A stretch of DNA of 64,000 nucleotides from Undaria pinnatifida (lineage: Eukaryota; Sar; Phaeophyceae; Laminariales; Alariaceae): positions 12,345,264 through 12,409,263 of the forward strand of contig JABAKD010000025.1 in assembly GCA_012845835.1 (NCBI GenBank). Direction: 5' to 3'. The stretch's first letter is position 1. The number at the start of each line of letters is the position of its first letter. Both the position numbers and the translations under genes were made by a program. This document shows positions 12,301-19,700 of this stretch, in pieces. Below the pieces are notes generated by a model. It was not told the DNA's origin. It saw only the letters and a list, made by a program, of their open reading frames with translations, and did not search any database.

Positions 12301-13936
12301 GTGCTAATGAAGCGCGACCCCTAACTCCGCCCCTGGTCCTGCATCCAACACCGTTGAGGCGGCCGTTGTTGCTGCCGCGGCCGCCGCGGGGGCAAGAAGC
12401 AAGTAGCCCCCTAGGAGAGGCGGGGGGTAGAAGTTTGATTGACGTATGGGTTAGGTTTGCCACCGAGGGTGGGGTAGTCGTGGCGGTTGTGGTCGTTGTC
12501 TGGGTAGCTGCCGTTCTGGCCTGGAGGAGGAAGGGCGGGAGGGAGGATGCAGAAAGGTTTCCGTGACATAGGAGCAGCCGTCTCTTAGTTCGAAAACAAG
12601 TGGCCATGAAATATGCTGCCGCTACTAGTTGTTGCTGTCGTTGATGTTGTTGTTGATGCTGCTGCTGCTGCCGCTTCTGCTGCTGCTGCCGCCTCCGCCA
12701 CCTCCACCGCCGCTGCGGCTGCTGCTGCCACTACTGCAACTGCTGTTGCTACTACTCCTACCTCTGATGCTACAGCTGCCACTACTGATACTACAAATAC
12801 TGTAGCGTGCTGTTGCTGCTACTGTTGCTACTGATACTTACGCTGCTGCTGCTAGTTCCCCTACTGAAGTAGATCTATTGCAGTAGTTCTATGGCACTAG
12901 GTCTGCGGTAGTAGGTCTTCTTGTGTTAATTGTAGGTCTATACCAGCATATTTACGTACAAGCAGGCACAGCAGTAGGTCTATTGCAGCGGTACTCAGAT
13001 ATCAGTAGGTCTATAATAGCAGTTCTCCGGTACTGCAGCAGTAGGTCTGCATCGGTAGGTCCACCGGAGAGGGTCTACAACAGTAGGTTTATTGAAGTAG
13101 ACGTACTATAGTAGATATACGATATTAGATCAACGGCAGTAGGTCTAAGCCGACAAGTCTACACCAGTAGGTCTACCGAAGGAGGTTCACAGCAGTAGGT
13201 CTAAAGAAGAAATTAATCGAAGAGCAGCGCAGAGAAAAGCGGCAGCAGACGCCGGGAAGCCATATCGACGACTTCGACGCTGCTGTATTGCAATGCGCCT
13301 CCAGTTACATTCGTCCGTTGTCTCATGTCGTCGGGCACTCAGCTCGTGGTTCTCCACAAGACCGTTGTTGACTGAACAGTTACTCGCACTTGAGACCGCT
13401 TGTGCTACAGCAGTACGAGTACATACTCGTATCGTATCGTGTGACACGAGACGCCAGCAATAACGCACGGCTGCGGCACATTTGCACGTACATGCATCCA
13501 TCCCGCAATAAAAATACCCCCGACTCACCCTCGCAACATGAGCCGGCGAACCAAGTAGCGAAGCCGCGGACGACCATCGCCTCCAAGTCGAAAAAAACGC
13601 CTCCTGTAGCACCATCGCCGACCCCGCCCGTCCAGTACGCTCGGGATCCGCCCCTCTCTCGCTATTAAAAAAACCTTTTATTCCCCCTGCCTTGCCATCG
13701 TGGGGCGATCGGGTCACCGCACTCAACGGGGAAGAAGCTCCTCCCAACCCCGCTTGTGAGCGTTGGCGCGGGGGTCGTGGGAAGTCGACGGGAATTCCCA
13801 AGAAGGCTTTTTTCACGCCGCGGTTAGCTGCTGGTGGGCCGGAGGTGGTGAGGGAGGTGGTGAAGGAGGATGTGCCGGAGACCAAGAAGCATGTTATGAA
13901 GAGAAGGATAGGCAAGAGTGAGGACGAAACAGCCAT
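2664..13936 (-). CDS. Plastid-targeted DUF819 (YjcL-like) membrane protein, partial multi-exon gene
   Basis: Five exons on the minus strand read in order as the start and middle of a DUF819 family protein. They are a bipartite plastid-targeting N-terminus, then the segments WTVLMASSSAGLWSEKTRWG, GTVIGT...DGWKIASALAARHIGG, VSADAVVAGLAADNM and LYFVFLFWITK. The family is a multi-pass membrane protein present in bacteria and in plant chloroplasts; its substrate is not established, so none is assigned. Phases: exon A ends in phase 0 but exon C starts in phase 2, and C ends phase 0 while E starts phase 2. At least one exon is therefore expected in each gap; neither was found. The C-terminal half (GGSLP...VVGASG region of the family) lies to the left or outside the window. 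The organisation is clear, but this is not a complete CDS. Confidence 0.92.
3117..3275. repeat. (GGT)n microsatellite
   Basis: About 50 GGT triplets with a few GGC interruptions. It sits just upstream (minus sense) of the DUF819 exon at 2664-3011, inside the intron. The long open frames (poly-Gly, poly-Val, poly-His) are artefacts of the repeat. Confidence 0.95.
3280..4650. other. Intronic region with dispersed repeat relics, no gene
   Basis: No recognisable exon was found. The stretch 3640-3800 resembles the M2 inverted-repeat family in its 'gggttgcgcgaacgaatgtattcgaa' block, which recurs at 10120-10150, 35855-35885, 57715-57745 and 63230-63260. The rest is unassigned intron of the minus-strand DUF819 gene. 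Confidence 0.55.
4655..4918. mobile_element. M3-family MITE copy
   Basis: It starts near GGAAGGCTACGCTTGGGGCC and ends CCCTACCGAAGCTTTGGCC, imperfect inverted termini of the M3 type (consensus GACCAAGGCTACGGTAGGGG). The interior has the family's 'gtcgcgcgcgagtggctc' and 'atgaatccgtaacggaatggctaac' blocks. There is no open frame of its own. It lies in the intron between DUF819 exons F and G. Confidence 0.7.
4920..5846. other. Intronic mosaic, partial M3 relic, no gene
   Basis: 5195-5500 carries M3 landmarks (a 'gtacggcggcagggtagg' end, 'gcgattt...gcgcagcgtggcttacc', 'gggttcacatcgcaaa', 'gtcgctcgcgcgagggac'). The remainder holds short A-rich runs and no convincing exon on either strand. Confidence 0.5.
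5847..5928. mobile_element. 82-bp TTAA-site mini-MITE
   Basis: Flanked on the left by TTAA and on the right by TTCA (one mismatch). The right end is CTCTAAAGGGG; the left end is diverged from CCCCTTTA. The interior 'ctggaaacc...aattacttggaattagtataggga' is shared with 43239-43320, 42950-43035 and, diverged, 15680-15770. It has the structure of a tiny non-autonomous element of a TTAA-targeting type. Confidence 0.7.
5930..6185 (+). mobile_element. M1-family MITE relic
   Basis: It contains 'tatagaggtagcac' near the start, then the M1 interior blocks 'gacgggagggttcgccttgactcaaaattgtcgg', 'tacctaggccacgggg' and 'gaactcctcaagcc'. Both termini are eroded. Confidence 0.6.
6218..6400. repeat. (CTA)n microsatellite
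   Basis: About 55 CTA/ACT triplets with scattered substitutions. It ends only ~15 bases from the donor of DUF819 exon F (6415-6477). On the minus strand this is (TAG)n at the very start of the intron. Confidence 0.95.
6415..6477 (-). CDS. DUF819 exon F
   Basis: A 63-base exon of 21 codons, phase 0 at both ends, with acceptor GTGGAAAG|GTC and donor ATG|GTACGC. It reads VCETLGVSADAVVAGLAADNM. Joined to the previous exon it gives ...GGAVNYVA-VCETLGVSADAVVAGLAADN, a hallmark segment of DUF819 proteins. The boundaries are supported by the fit of both joins. Confidence 0.93.
6480..7520. repeat. G-rich intron with degenerate ~90-130 bp repeats
   Basis: Intron between DUF819 exons E and F. Motifs such as 'ttatcgtgataa', 'catgcacagccgtagtcgta' and runs of 6-12 G recur at irregular spacing (6590-6620, 6680-6760, 7030-7110, 7240-7270). 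Several resemble the bases next to the exon F acceptor ('cagataatgaggcgaaagggattcggagg'). No exon seen. Confidence 0.6.
7522..7687 (-). CDS. DUF819 exon E
   Basis: 166 bases, starting in phase 2 after acceptor CTACTCAAG and ending GTCGCG|GTGCGTC in phase 0. It encodes FAGTLLACFVIGAAGTVIGT, then an Ala-rich helix, then LGNDGWKIASALAARHIGGA and VNYVA. The G-T-V-I-G-T segment and the D-x-W-K-I-A-(A/S)-A-L-x-A-R-(H/Y)-I-G-G-(A/S)-V-N motif are the most diagnostic part of DUF819. The sequence looks intact. Confidence 0.95.
8085..8415 (-). repeat. Two decayed tandem copies of DUF819 exon E 5' end
   Basis: Minus strand: at 8330-8415 and again at 8085-8195 there is 'caattcag' (an acceptor) followed by GTTTGCAGGAACCTTGTTGG or a close variant and CGTGTTTCGTC. 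These match the first ~35 bases of the exon at 7522-7687. Translated in the exon frame they start FAGTLLACFV and FVGTVSACFV, then lose similarity. Spacing is about 230 bases between copies and about 480 bases to the real exon. Confidence 0.88.
8416..9720. other. DUF819 intron without recognised exon
   Basis: The family's short segment expected between exons C and E (a Leu/Pro-rich membrane helix) was searched for here on the minus strand and not found. 8570-8850 has inverted AGTCGGCAAGTCAG / CTGACCTGCCGACT blocks that could fold. 8880-9010 shares a block with 18525-18585 and 24250-24290 ('ctgtgagatcga...ttgcaagctgcg'). Confidence 0.5.
9726..9784. repeat. Poly-G tract
   Basis: Nearly pure G for about 55 bases with a few A/T interruptions. 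On the DUF819 sense strand this is poly-C, the form of pyrimidine tract seen before several acceptors in this window. Confidence 0.95.
9990..10250. mobile_element. M2-family MITE relic
   Basis: It carries M2 interior blocks: 'ataattttacgagtacaaagg', 'gggtggcgcgaacgaacgccttcgaagtaatac', 'gttaggagctgctcat' and a terminal 'gcacccccacctcgcgtgggatg'. The left terminus is eroded. Confidence 0.6.
10308..10476 (-). CDS. DUF819 exon C
   Basis: Acceptor CACGCTAG| with one leading base (phase 2), donor AACAAG|GTAAAA (phase 0), 56 full codons. It reads YVWTVLMASSSAGLWSEKTR, WGAAVSSPLVTMLLTITLCN, VGFLPAASPVYDTVNK. This is the first conserved membrane region of DUF819 (W-x-x-L...G-x-W-x-E-x-x-x-W-G...S...P...Y-D-x-V). 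The first codon is split and needs two bases from an upstream exon that was not identified. Confidence 0.94.
10495..10940 (-). repeat. Poly-G segments and two decayed copies of DUF819 exon C acceptor region
   Basis: Minus strand at 10722-10775 and 10880-10935 repeats the exon C start. Each has an acceptor-like or degraded 'tag/aac' followed by a CGTGTGGACAGTGCTGATG or CGTGTGAGCGGTATTGATG variant, then TCTAGCGCGAG..CTGTGG. The first copy reads HVWTVLM in the exon frame. G-rich runs separate the copies. Confidence 0.85.
10940..11540. other. No recognisable feature
   Basis: AT-richer than its surroundings, without long open frames, splice-bounded exons or clear repeats. It presumably belongs to the long intron of the DUF819 gene. 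Confidence 0.5.
11540..11840. repeat. Poly-G run and inverted-repeat element rich in CGGGT
   Basis: A poly-G/GC run at 11547-11581 is followed by an element whose ends are inverted (CAGTCCCGCGGGTCGGGTT near 11658; CCCGACCCGCGGGAAA near 11820). Its body has scattered CGGGT/CGGGTC blocks and 'ttttcgtggggcgagtcgggtcg'. The same block order occurs at 36290-36400, where the pentamer has expanded into a long array. Confidence 0.75.
11930..12610 (-). other. Long Ala/Gly-rich open frame, possible but unproven exon
   Basis: A 224-codon open frame on the minus strand lies where an extra DUF819 exon is required (between exons A and C). Around 12140-12350 it encodes an Ala/Gly/Val-rich hydrophobic stretch that would suit the end of a transit peptide. 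However, GC-rich simple sequence ('gggagcggggg', 'ggcggtggc') can create this by chance, and no DUF819 motif or well-placed donor was found. Treat as unassigned. Confidence 0.3.
12615..13205. repeat. GCT-triplet tract passing into GTAGGTCTA minisatellite
   Basis: 12630-12860 is GCT/ACT-rich. 12860-13205 is an irregular minisatellite in which 'agtaggtcta' recurs with variable spacers ('cagcagtaggtctattgcag'), at least a dozen times. It ends just before the region downstream of DUF819 exon A. Confidence 0.85.
13529..13936 (-). CDS. DUF819 exon A with bipartite plastid-targeting presequence
   Basis: It starts at the ATG on minus 13936, chosen because a hydrophobic signal peptide follows immediately: MAVSSSLLPILLFITCFLVS, then GTSSF. 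The Phe after Ser-Ser matches the signal-peptide cleavage context of stramenopile plastid proteins. A transit-like stretch rich in Ser, Thr, Pro, Gly, Lys and Arg follows. 136 codons run to AGG|GTGAGT in phase 0. An in-frame upstream ATG (14101) would add 55 residues including a His run and would bury the signal peptide, so it was not used. The exon is assigned to the DUF819 gene because of strand, position and the chloroplast location of plant homologues; the join itself is inferred. Confidence 0.85.
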
Positions 13937-14519
13937 CGAGTTCGGGGAGGAGAAGAAGTGGTGGTGGTGCTTGTGGTGGTGGCAGAGGGATTTTGTCGGG
14001 CGTTTGCGTTTCTGCTCCTCACTCCCTGCTATTCCTTTGTCTGAATTTCTGGCCATGTGTGTAGATTTGGTGGACTCGACAACTTCTGACCTCCCCAACA
14101 TGCAGCAGGCACTTGCTCTGACTAAAGATCAGCAGCCTACGAGTATATCTAGTGGCCACGAAGCTCCTGCTATGAGACGTACTTCGCTACATGCACGGCA
14201 ACAACAGCACACAAGCACTGCAACTGCAGCTACAGCCAGAAGTACTATTGCACGCAACGGTTCGGGAACAATTCCGCCGCGTTTTCTTGCCTCGTTTTTA
14301 TTCCACCGCATTTTTCTGACTCGGCCCCATCCTGGCTGCCTGGATGATGGTTCACCTGAGGCAGACGTCTAGCTAGACCGAGACTAGCGTTCCCTGACAA
14401 TATAGGCTGCCGTGAGAGCCATCGTCACAGTTGGAGAGGGCGATATCGGCACAGCTGGACAGGAAGGCAAGCATCTGCACGTGTTTTTCTTGAACAGGGA
14501 TATTATCACATGGCAGCCA

Positions 14520-14693
14520 ATGGTGAGTATTTTGGGCACTCTACTCGCGTTGTTCTCTTTCGCTGCACTTCCATCAGTGGAGTCGGCATCTGGTGTGGCC
14601 AAGTGCTCTTGTTGCTGTACGAGGATTTGCGATGCATGTATCTGCCTGCTGTTAATAGCTTGTGAGCACAGAGACTGTATACCTCCTGGATGA
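14520..14693 (+). CDS. Candidate small secreted Cys-rich peptide (57 aa)
   Basis: The ATG opens a 57-residue frame starting MVSILGTLLALFSFAALPSV, a plausible signal peptide. The predicted mature part has ten cysteines (…KCSCCCTRICDACICLLLIA…) and ends at TGA. The family is unknown. The alternative is that ATG|GTGAGT is a splice donor and the bases before it (14420-14522, reading HLHVFFLNRDIITWQPM) are an exon. The minus strand is also open here, so the call is weak. Confidence 0.25.
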   Translation: MVSILGTLLALFSFAALPSVESASGVAKCSCCCTRICDACICLLLIACEHRDCIPPG

Positions 14694-16140
14694 AGAATCA
14701 TCACAGACACTGGATGTGCGGGATGCAGGTGGGTAGAAAGGACGGAACACACAAGCACACACCATTGCACAAAATCGTACTCCAGAAACGCTGCTAAAAT
14801 ATGAAAAGGTGTACTGGGTCGTACGTACGCCGTATGCTGAGCATGGAGGCCTTCTGCCGTTGTTTAGCCGTCCAGCTATCTAGGGTATGCGATCCACCGG
14901 GGTATCACAGAGCACGCGCGGCCGATGCACTACTACTGACTACAAGACTTGTTACAGCAGCAGTACCGATTTGTTCGAACCGACTTTTTTTTTGTCTACA
15001 CTACATACGTACTTCCTCACCAAAGTTGAGTCTTTCTGCTCGATGGTTCTCTCAAAGGTCGGTTATCTACGGCAGCAGTAGTGTTGCCGCGAACGCCGTG
15101 CAACCATCCAACATCGGACATCCCCTGTTGTCTTTGACAACGTCCGCCTCTCCTCTCGCCCCTTAGCTCGTACGTGATACACCTCGTACAATATGTTCTA
15201 CAGCAGTCCGGCGGTGTTACGTAAGATCGTCCTAACAGCCGTCTTGTGTGAGCGCACAGCAGCAAGAAGTACGAGTAGGTAGCATCATTATGCGCTTGTG
15301 CGTCGAACAACCCAACTCTCATAGCCCTCAAGACCGGCTATGACAGTCCTACCCTCAACCCCATCCCTTTACTGTTTATCCCTAACCTCCAACTCGACAA
15401 GCAAGGCCTGAAACCCGGGGGTGCCTCCTAAGTGTCCCCGTAGCCGTTATGTCATTCCCGTTCACGTAGTCGTTGTCGCGACGATCAATTCCCGCACGGC
15501 ATATATACCAGGCAGGTCAGGCGAGGTATCTTAGTGTGGACACGTCCGCGAACTTATTAGCAAGCAGCCCGGACTGTTGTCTGTGCTTCGTGTGCCTGAT
15601 GCAGTCTCGTACACGTGTACAGCAGTATGGGCCCGCCGACAGGAAACGCATAGCCTAAGTAAGGCTTGAAGCTTGAGCCTGAACGCCTTTACAACTGGAA
15701 ACCCGTTTTTATGGACAATTCACTTGAAATTAGTATAGGGAGGGGTGGGTTTTGGGGCCCTGAAGGGGGTCAAACATATCTATAACAGATTTTTCAGTCG
15801 ACTACCCCCAATAATAACAGCAGTGCGATCATTTTTTGGGCTGTGAGAGCTCTGGCTGACCACGTATAATTCACCGACTATATATTAATTTTAGGGCCAG
15901 AGCTAGGCTAACGGTTGCAGCGGATTTTTTGTTTTGTGTACTAGGCTGCGCTGTTCCGCGCGTGTGTACCTGGCTGGTGCGGTTGTGGCCCGGCATGTCT
16001 TTTTTGTGTCGGGAAGTGCTTGTCTGTTTTGGGAGTTTTGAGGGAAACGTGACGGGGAAAGAGAGCCGATCTAACGTTTTCAGCGTTGGTCATCCCGAAG
16101 CGACGCGGCCTACTTAGCTACGGGAACACCCAATCAACCA

Positions 16141-16340
16141 ACCACCCCTCCTCCCTTTCAGGTGACATGGTGTGTTCACTACTACTGTAGTCAACTAGCC
16201 AACCTACCAACGGACAACCCCGCCAAGCAGCCATTCACCTAATCAACCAACCTATCGACTAACCAACCCTCTTTCCCACTAAGGTGGTATGGATGTGTAC
16301 ACTGCCGAACAAAGTCCTAGGTCGGCGGTGGTTGTTGACC
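16141..16340 (+). repeat. Two decayed copies of CAF16-like exon 1 start
   Basis: Copy 16261-16340 has 'cccactaag' as acceptor, then ATGGATGTGTACACTGCCGA and CCTAGGTCGGCGGTGG, closely matching the real exon 1 (ctcag, gcaac, ATGGATGTGTCCACCC…). Copy 16141-16195 keeps 'cctttcag' and a damaged start (GACATGGTGTGTTCACTAC). Both are embedded in AACCAACC-type spacers like those preceding the real exon. Confidence 0.9.
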
Positions 16341-16560
16341 AATGAACTAATCAATCAATCAATCAATCAATCAGTCAACCAATCAATCAATCAATCAATC
16401 AACCAACCAACCAATTAATCAATCAATCAATCAATCAATCAATCAACCAACCAACCAATCAACCAACCAATCAACGAACTAATCAATCAATCATTCATAA
16501 TCGCTTAATGAACGAACAAGCCAATCAACCACCAAACCAACCAATCAGCCCAATCAAAAT
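16341..16560. repeat. (AATC)n / (AACC)n tetranucleotide tract
   Basis: Long runs of AATC with AACC interruptions separate the decayed copy of exon 1 from the functional one. It probably forms the spacer of the larger tandem unit. Confidence 0.95.
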
Positions 16561-16600
16561 AAACCAACCAACTATCCCACCCTCCTCTCTCTCAGGCAAC

Positions 16601-16728
16601 ATGGATGTGTCCACCCCGGAAGAAAAACCTAGGTCGGCGGTGGTGGTGACTAAGCTGGACTTTACCTACGACGGCATGGACAGTCCCGTTCTGAAAAAAT
16701 TCGACCTTGACCTCCCGGCCGGAAGCAG
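16601..16728 (+). CDS. CAF16: CAF16-like exon 1
   Basis: It is preceded by a pyrimidine-rich acceptor (CTCTCTCTCAG, exon from 16596), so the start codon is five bases into an exon and an upstream non-coding exon exists. It encodes [16 protein letters not shown], then [27 protein letters not shown]. This is the usual first beta-strand region of CAF16 proteins. The donor is AGCAG|GTATGA, phase 2. Confidence 0.95.
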
Positions 16729-19700
16729 GTATGAATTACAGCAGATTTTATTTCATTTGTACTCCTGTTTTTTTGTTTTCCTTCTTTTTCATGTTTGTCT
16801 TATTACCTTCATATCTTCCTTTCTCCTTTTTTGTTTTATTTTATTTTTTTCTTGTGTTCTGTTTTATTGATTTCTTCCTTTCTTCTTTTGTTTTTGGTTT
16901 AATCTTCTATTTTTTTTTTGTGTTCTTGTGCGCTTGTTTCTTATTTTCTTATTCGTTGCCACAGGCATTTCTGATTTATCACTAGATATTTTCTTCCTTC
17001 GTATTTCTTCTTTGGTACTTTCTTCTCTTGTTATGTTGCTGTTTTCTTATTATTTTGCTCACTTATTTTGCTGGCATGGTCATGAATCTCATTCCCATCT
17101 CATTTCGTAGTAACCTTCACACTTTTTCTCCAGCTCCCTCCCTTTTCAAAACTGAAGACCCGGGCTCCCATAGCACGCCCCCCCCCCCGCACCTCCCCGC
17201 GCCAACAACTACGGCGTATGCCTTCTTTTTTATGTCGAGACGGGTTGAGTATTTTCTTCCCTCGTGAACCCGCGTCTAAATGTGCAAAACTGCGCACGAA
17301 ACGTCACCGATGTCACCGGCTACGATAGGACTAGCTAGCATTGGTTAATGTTTGTCCTGTTGACGGGACCCGCCGACTGAGAACACCTGCTACGGCGGCA
17401 GAGAGGTGCAATTTTTTTGTTTTTCGTTTTCTGAGGCTCGTCAGTTAAAGAGGGCCTTTTTTATTATTACTCACCCAAAATTACTGCTTTCTTCAGTAAA
17501 ATGAAAGTGAAAACGCGATGAGCAAAACACCCGTGGCCCATACGAGCTAGGTATACGAAAAAAACTTTTATTAATAACAAAAAAATGGATTTTCGGACGA
17601 ATCTGGGTTTAAGACCGGTGACAAAATGGAAGGCCAAAAGTTTGAAATTCCCGAAGATCCCAGCCAAAGTTTGCCTGAACGGTCGCCTATGGACCCAATT
17701 TGGTAGATTTTTTTTTTCAACTTTCCAGAATTCCGGAAAAAAAATATTTCTCGCTGCGATCTCGGCCAACATCGGCCTGAGAAATTCTCAAGCAGATCTT
17801 GGATTAGACGCGGCGCAAATTCGTGTTCTCCATACACTTCGTTCGACAAAATCAATGACAGCGCCGTGAACTATAAACGTGGCGAGCTCGTTAGGGGCTC
17901 CGACCCCCCCTTGGTGTACAGCGCTCACTCTACGGCCGGCGATTTGTGGCAGGCGCCGATCAGGCTTATGTTAACAACACACCTGGCGGCTGGTGTGTAG
18001 AAAACTGAGACAAAAACTCTATCGTCTCCGAACGGGCGAAAAGCAGATTTTTGAGAGGATCTGACGGAAGACCACAGGACAACACAAGCAACCTCTCACG
18101 CCGTAGGGCATGGATCGAGATGAACTCTTCAGCACTGTCACCTACACTCATGTGGCCTTGTCCGGAACGAAGAGGAGTGACCGTGGGTTGTCTCTATCTC
18201 GAGATCGAAGGATAATCGTGTTTGATGGGCAGTGTTGATCAAGGCTTGACGAAAACTAGACTAATTGACCTGTTGGACCGCATGACCAAATAAAGAGCCA
18301 GAAAAAAACCATTTCAAGCCGTTTTTTCCCTATGGCGACGTTGCCCGCAATCTTTCGGCAAGTAACTCCAAAAAAACGTTTGGAAACTTCTTGGCCAAAC
18401 TATCGGCTTTCCATTGCCATCGGTCTAAGGGGCTCCCTGTCACTTTCACAAAAATAAATCGCCCAGAAGTGCTACCTAATATATCGTAGCACGCGTTTAC
18501 GGTATTATAAAAAATGAGAATACACCCCAGCTGTGAGATCGAATATTTTGTCGAAACTCATCTTTGCAAGCTGCGTGTGATACTCCGATCGCGCGCATTA
18601 CGGGTTGTGTGTCCTCATTAAGGATATAGGTCGGCGACTCCCCTTGCAACTACAGTGTAGCTACCAGGCTCAACAGGGTGATGTTAGTCAGTCTGTGCGC
18701 GGAAACTATAAAGCCCGTTTCTGAGGGGGACAAAATCTGACAGCTGTGGAAGGAAATGCATCCGTTTATCAAGTGAAACCTGTAAGTCGAATAACCGGTG
18801 AGGGGAGGGCGGAGTTTTGAAGGACGTGGGGGCCTGGTTTTGATCAAAAGGGAGCGGGGGTGGGGGGGGGGGCGGGGGGCGGAGCAGCTCAATTTGTGCT
18901 TGTAAACTCTAAATCCTTCAAGGGGATACATCTGACGGTTTTGGAAGCAAGATGCACAAGTTTATCATGGGGGGGCGGGGGAGCGGGGGCGGGGCGGGCG
19001 CGGCAGCTCAATCTGTGTGTGGAAACTATGCATTCTTTTAAGGGGATAAATGTGACGGTTTTGGAAAGAATGCACCAGTTTATCATGTATATCCTGTAAG
19101 TCGTATAACCAGTGAGTAGAGGGCGGAGTGTTCGAGGGGGTGGGGGTGGGGTGGGGGGGTGGGGAGGTGGGGGGTGGGAGAAGGGGGTGGGGGAAGGTGG
19201 GGGGGGCAGAGGGGGGGGAAGGGCTTTAGGTGGCATATATGTAGGGGTTTGCTATACGTGTGGTGCTAGGTCTAGGCGATGGTGCGGGTGGTGGGGAAGG
19301 AGGGGGCGTTGGGGGCGGGGGGGGGGGGGGGGGGGGAAGCAGCGGCATGGATTGCTGAAACAAGATAATGAGGTGATATCCAGTGCGTGGAAGTGTTTAT
19401 TATTCTGGCGGATTTCGATATTAGGTGGGGCGTTCGAGCAAGGGAGAGCAAGAAAAAAAAAGAAAAAAAAAAGAGGGGGGGGGGGGGGGGAAGGGTTTAT
19501 AAGAGGTTTAGGTCACATATAATATTCAAATACACTCCGGCTGTGAGATCAAAGATTTGGACTCCGATCGCACGTATTAATCATATATGTAGGGGCTTGT
19601 TACACGCGTGGTGCTAGGTCTAGGCGATCGTGCGGGTGGTGGGGAAGGAGGGGGCGTTGGAGGGGGGGGTGGGGGGGCGGGGGGGAGAATGAAAACTTCG

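Larger units (their letters stand above)
13937..16595. promoter_or_regulatory. Shared 5' region of two divergent genes
   Basis: About 2.6 kb separates the DUF819 start (minus, 13936) from the CAF16-like start (plus, 16601). It must hold both promoters, the DUF819 leader and at least the 5' untranslated exon of the plus gene, since the CAF16 start lies just after a splice acceptor. No TATA-like element could be placed with confidence. 15670-15770 holds a diverged TTAA-site mini-MITE. Confidence 0.55.

Noticed and set aside
13692-14372. 226-codon plus-strand open frame
   Set aside because: Mostly antisense to DUF819 exon A, whose minus-strand reading has a signal peptide, transit region and a good donor.
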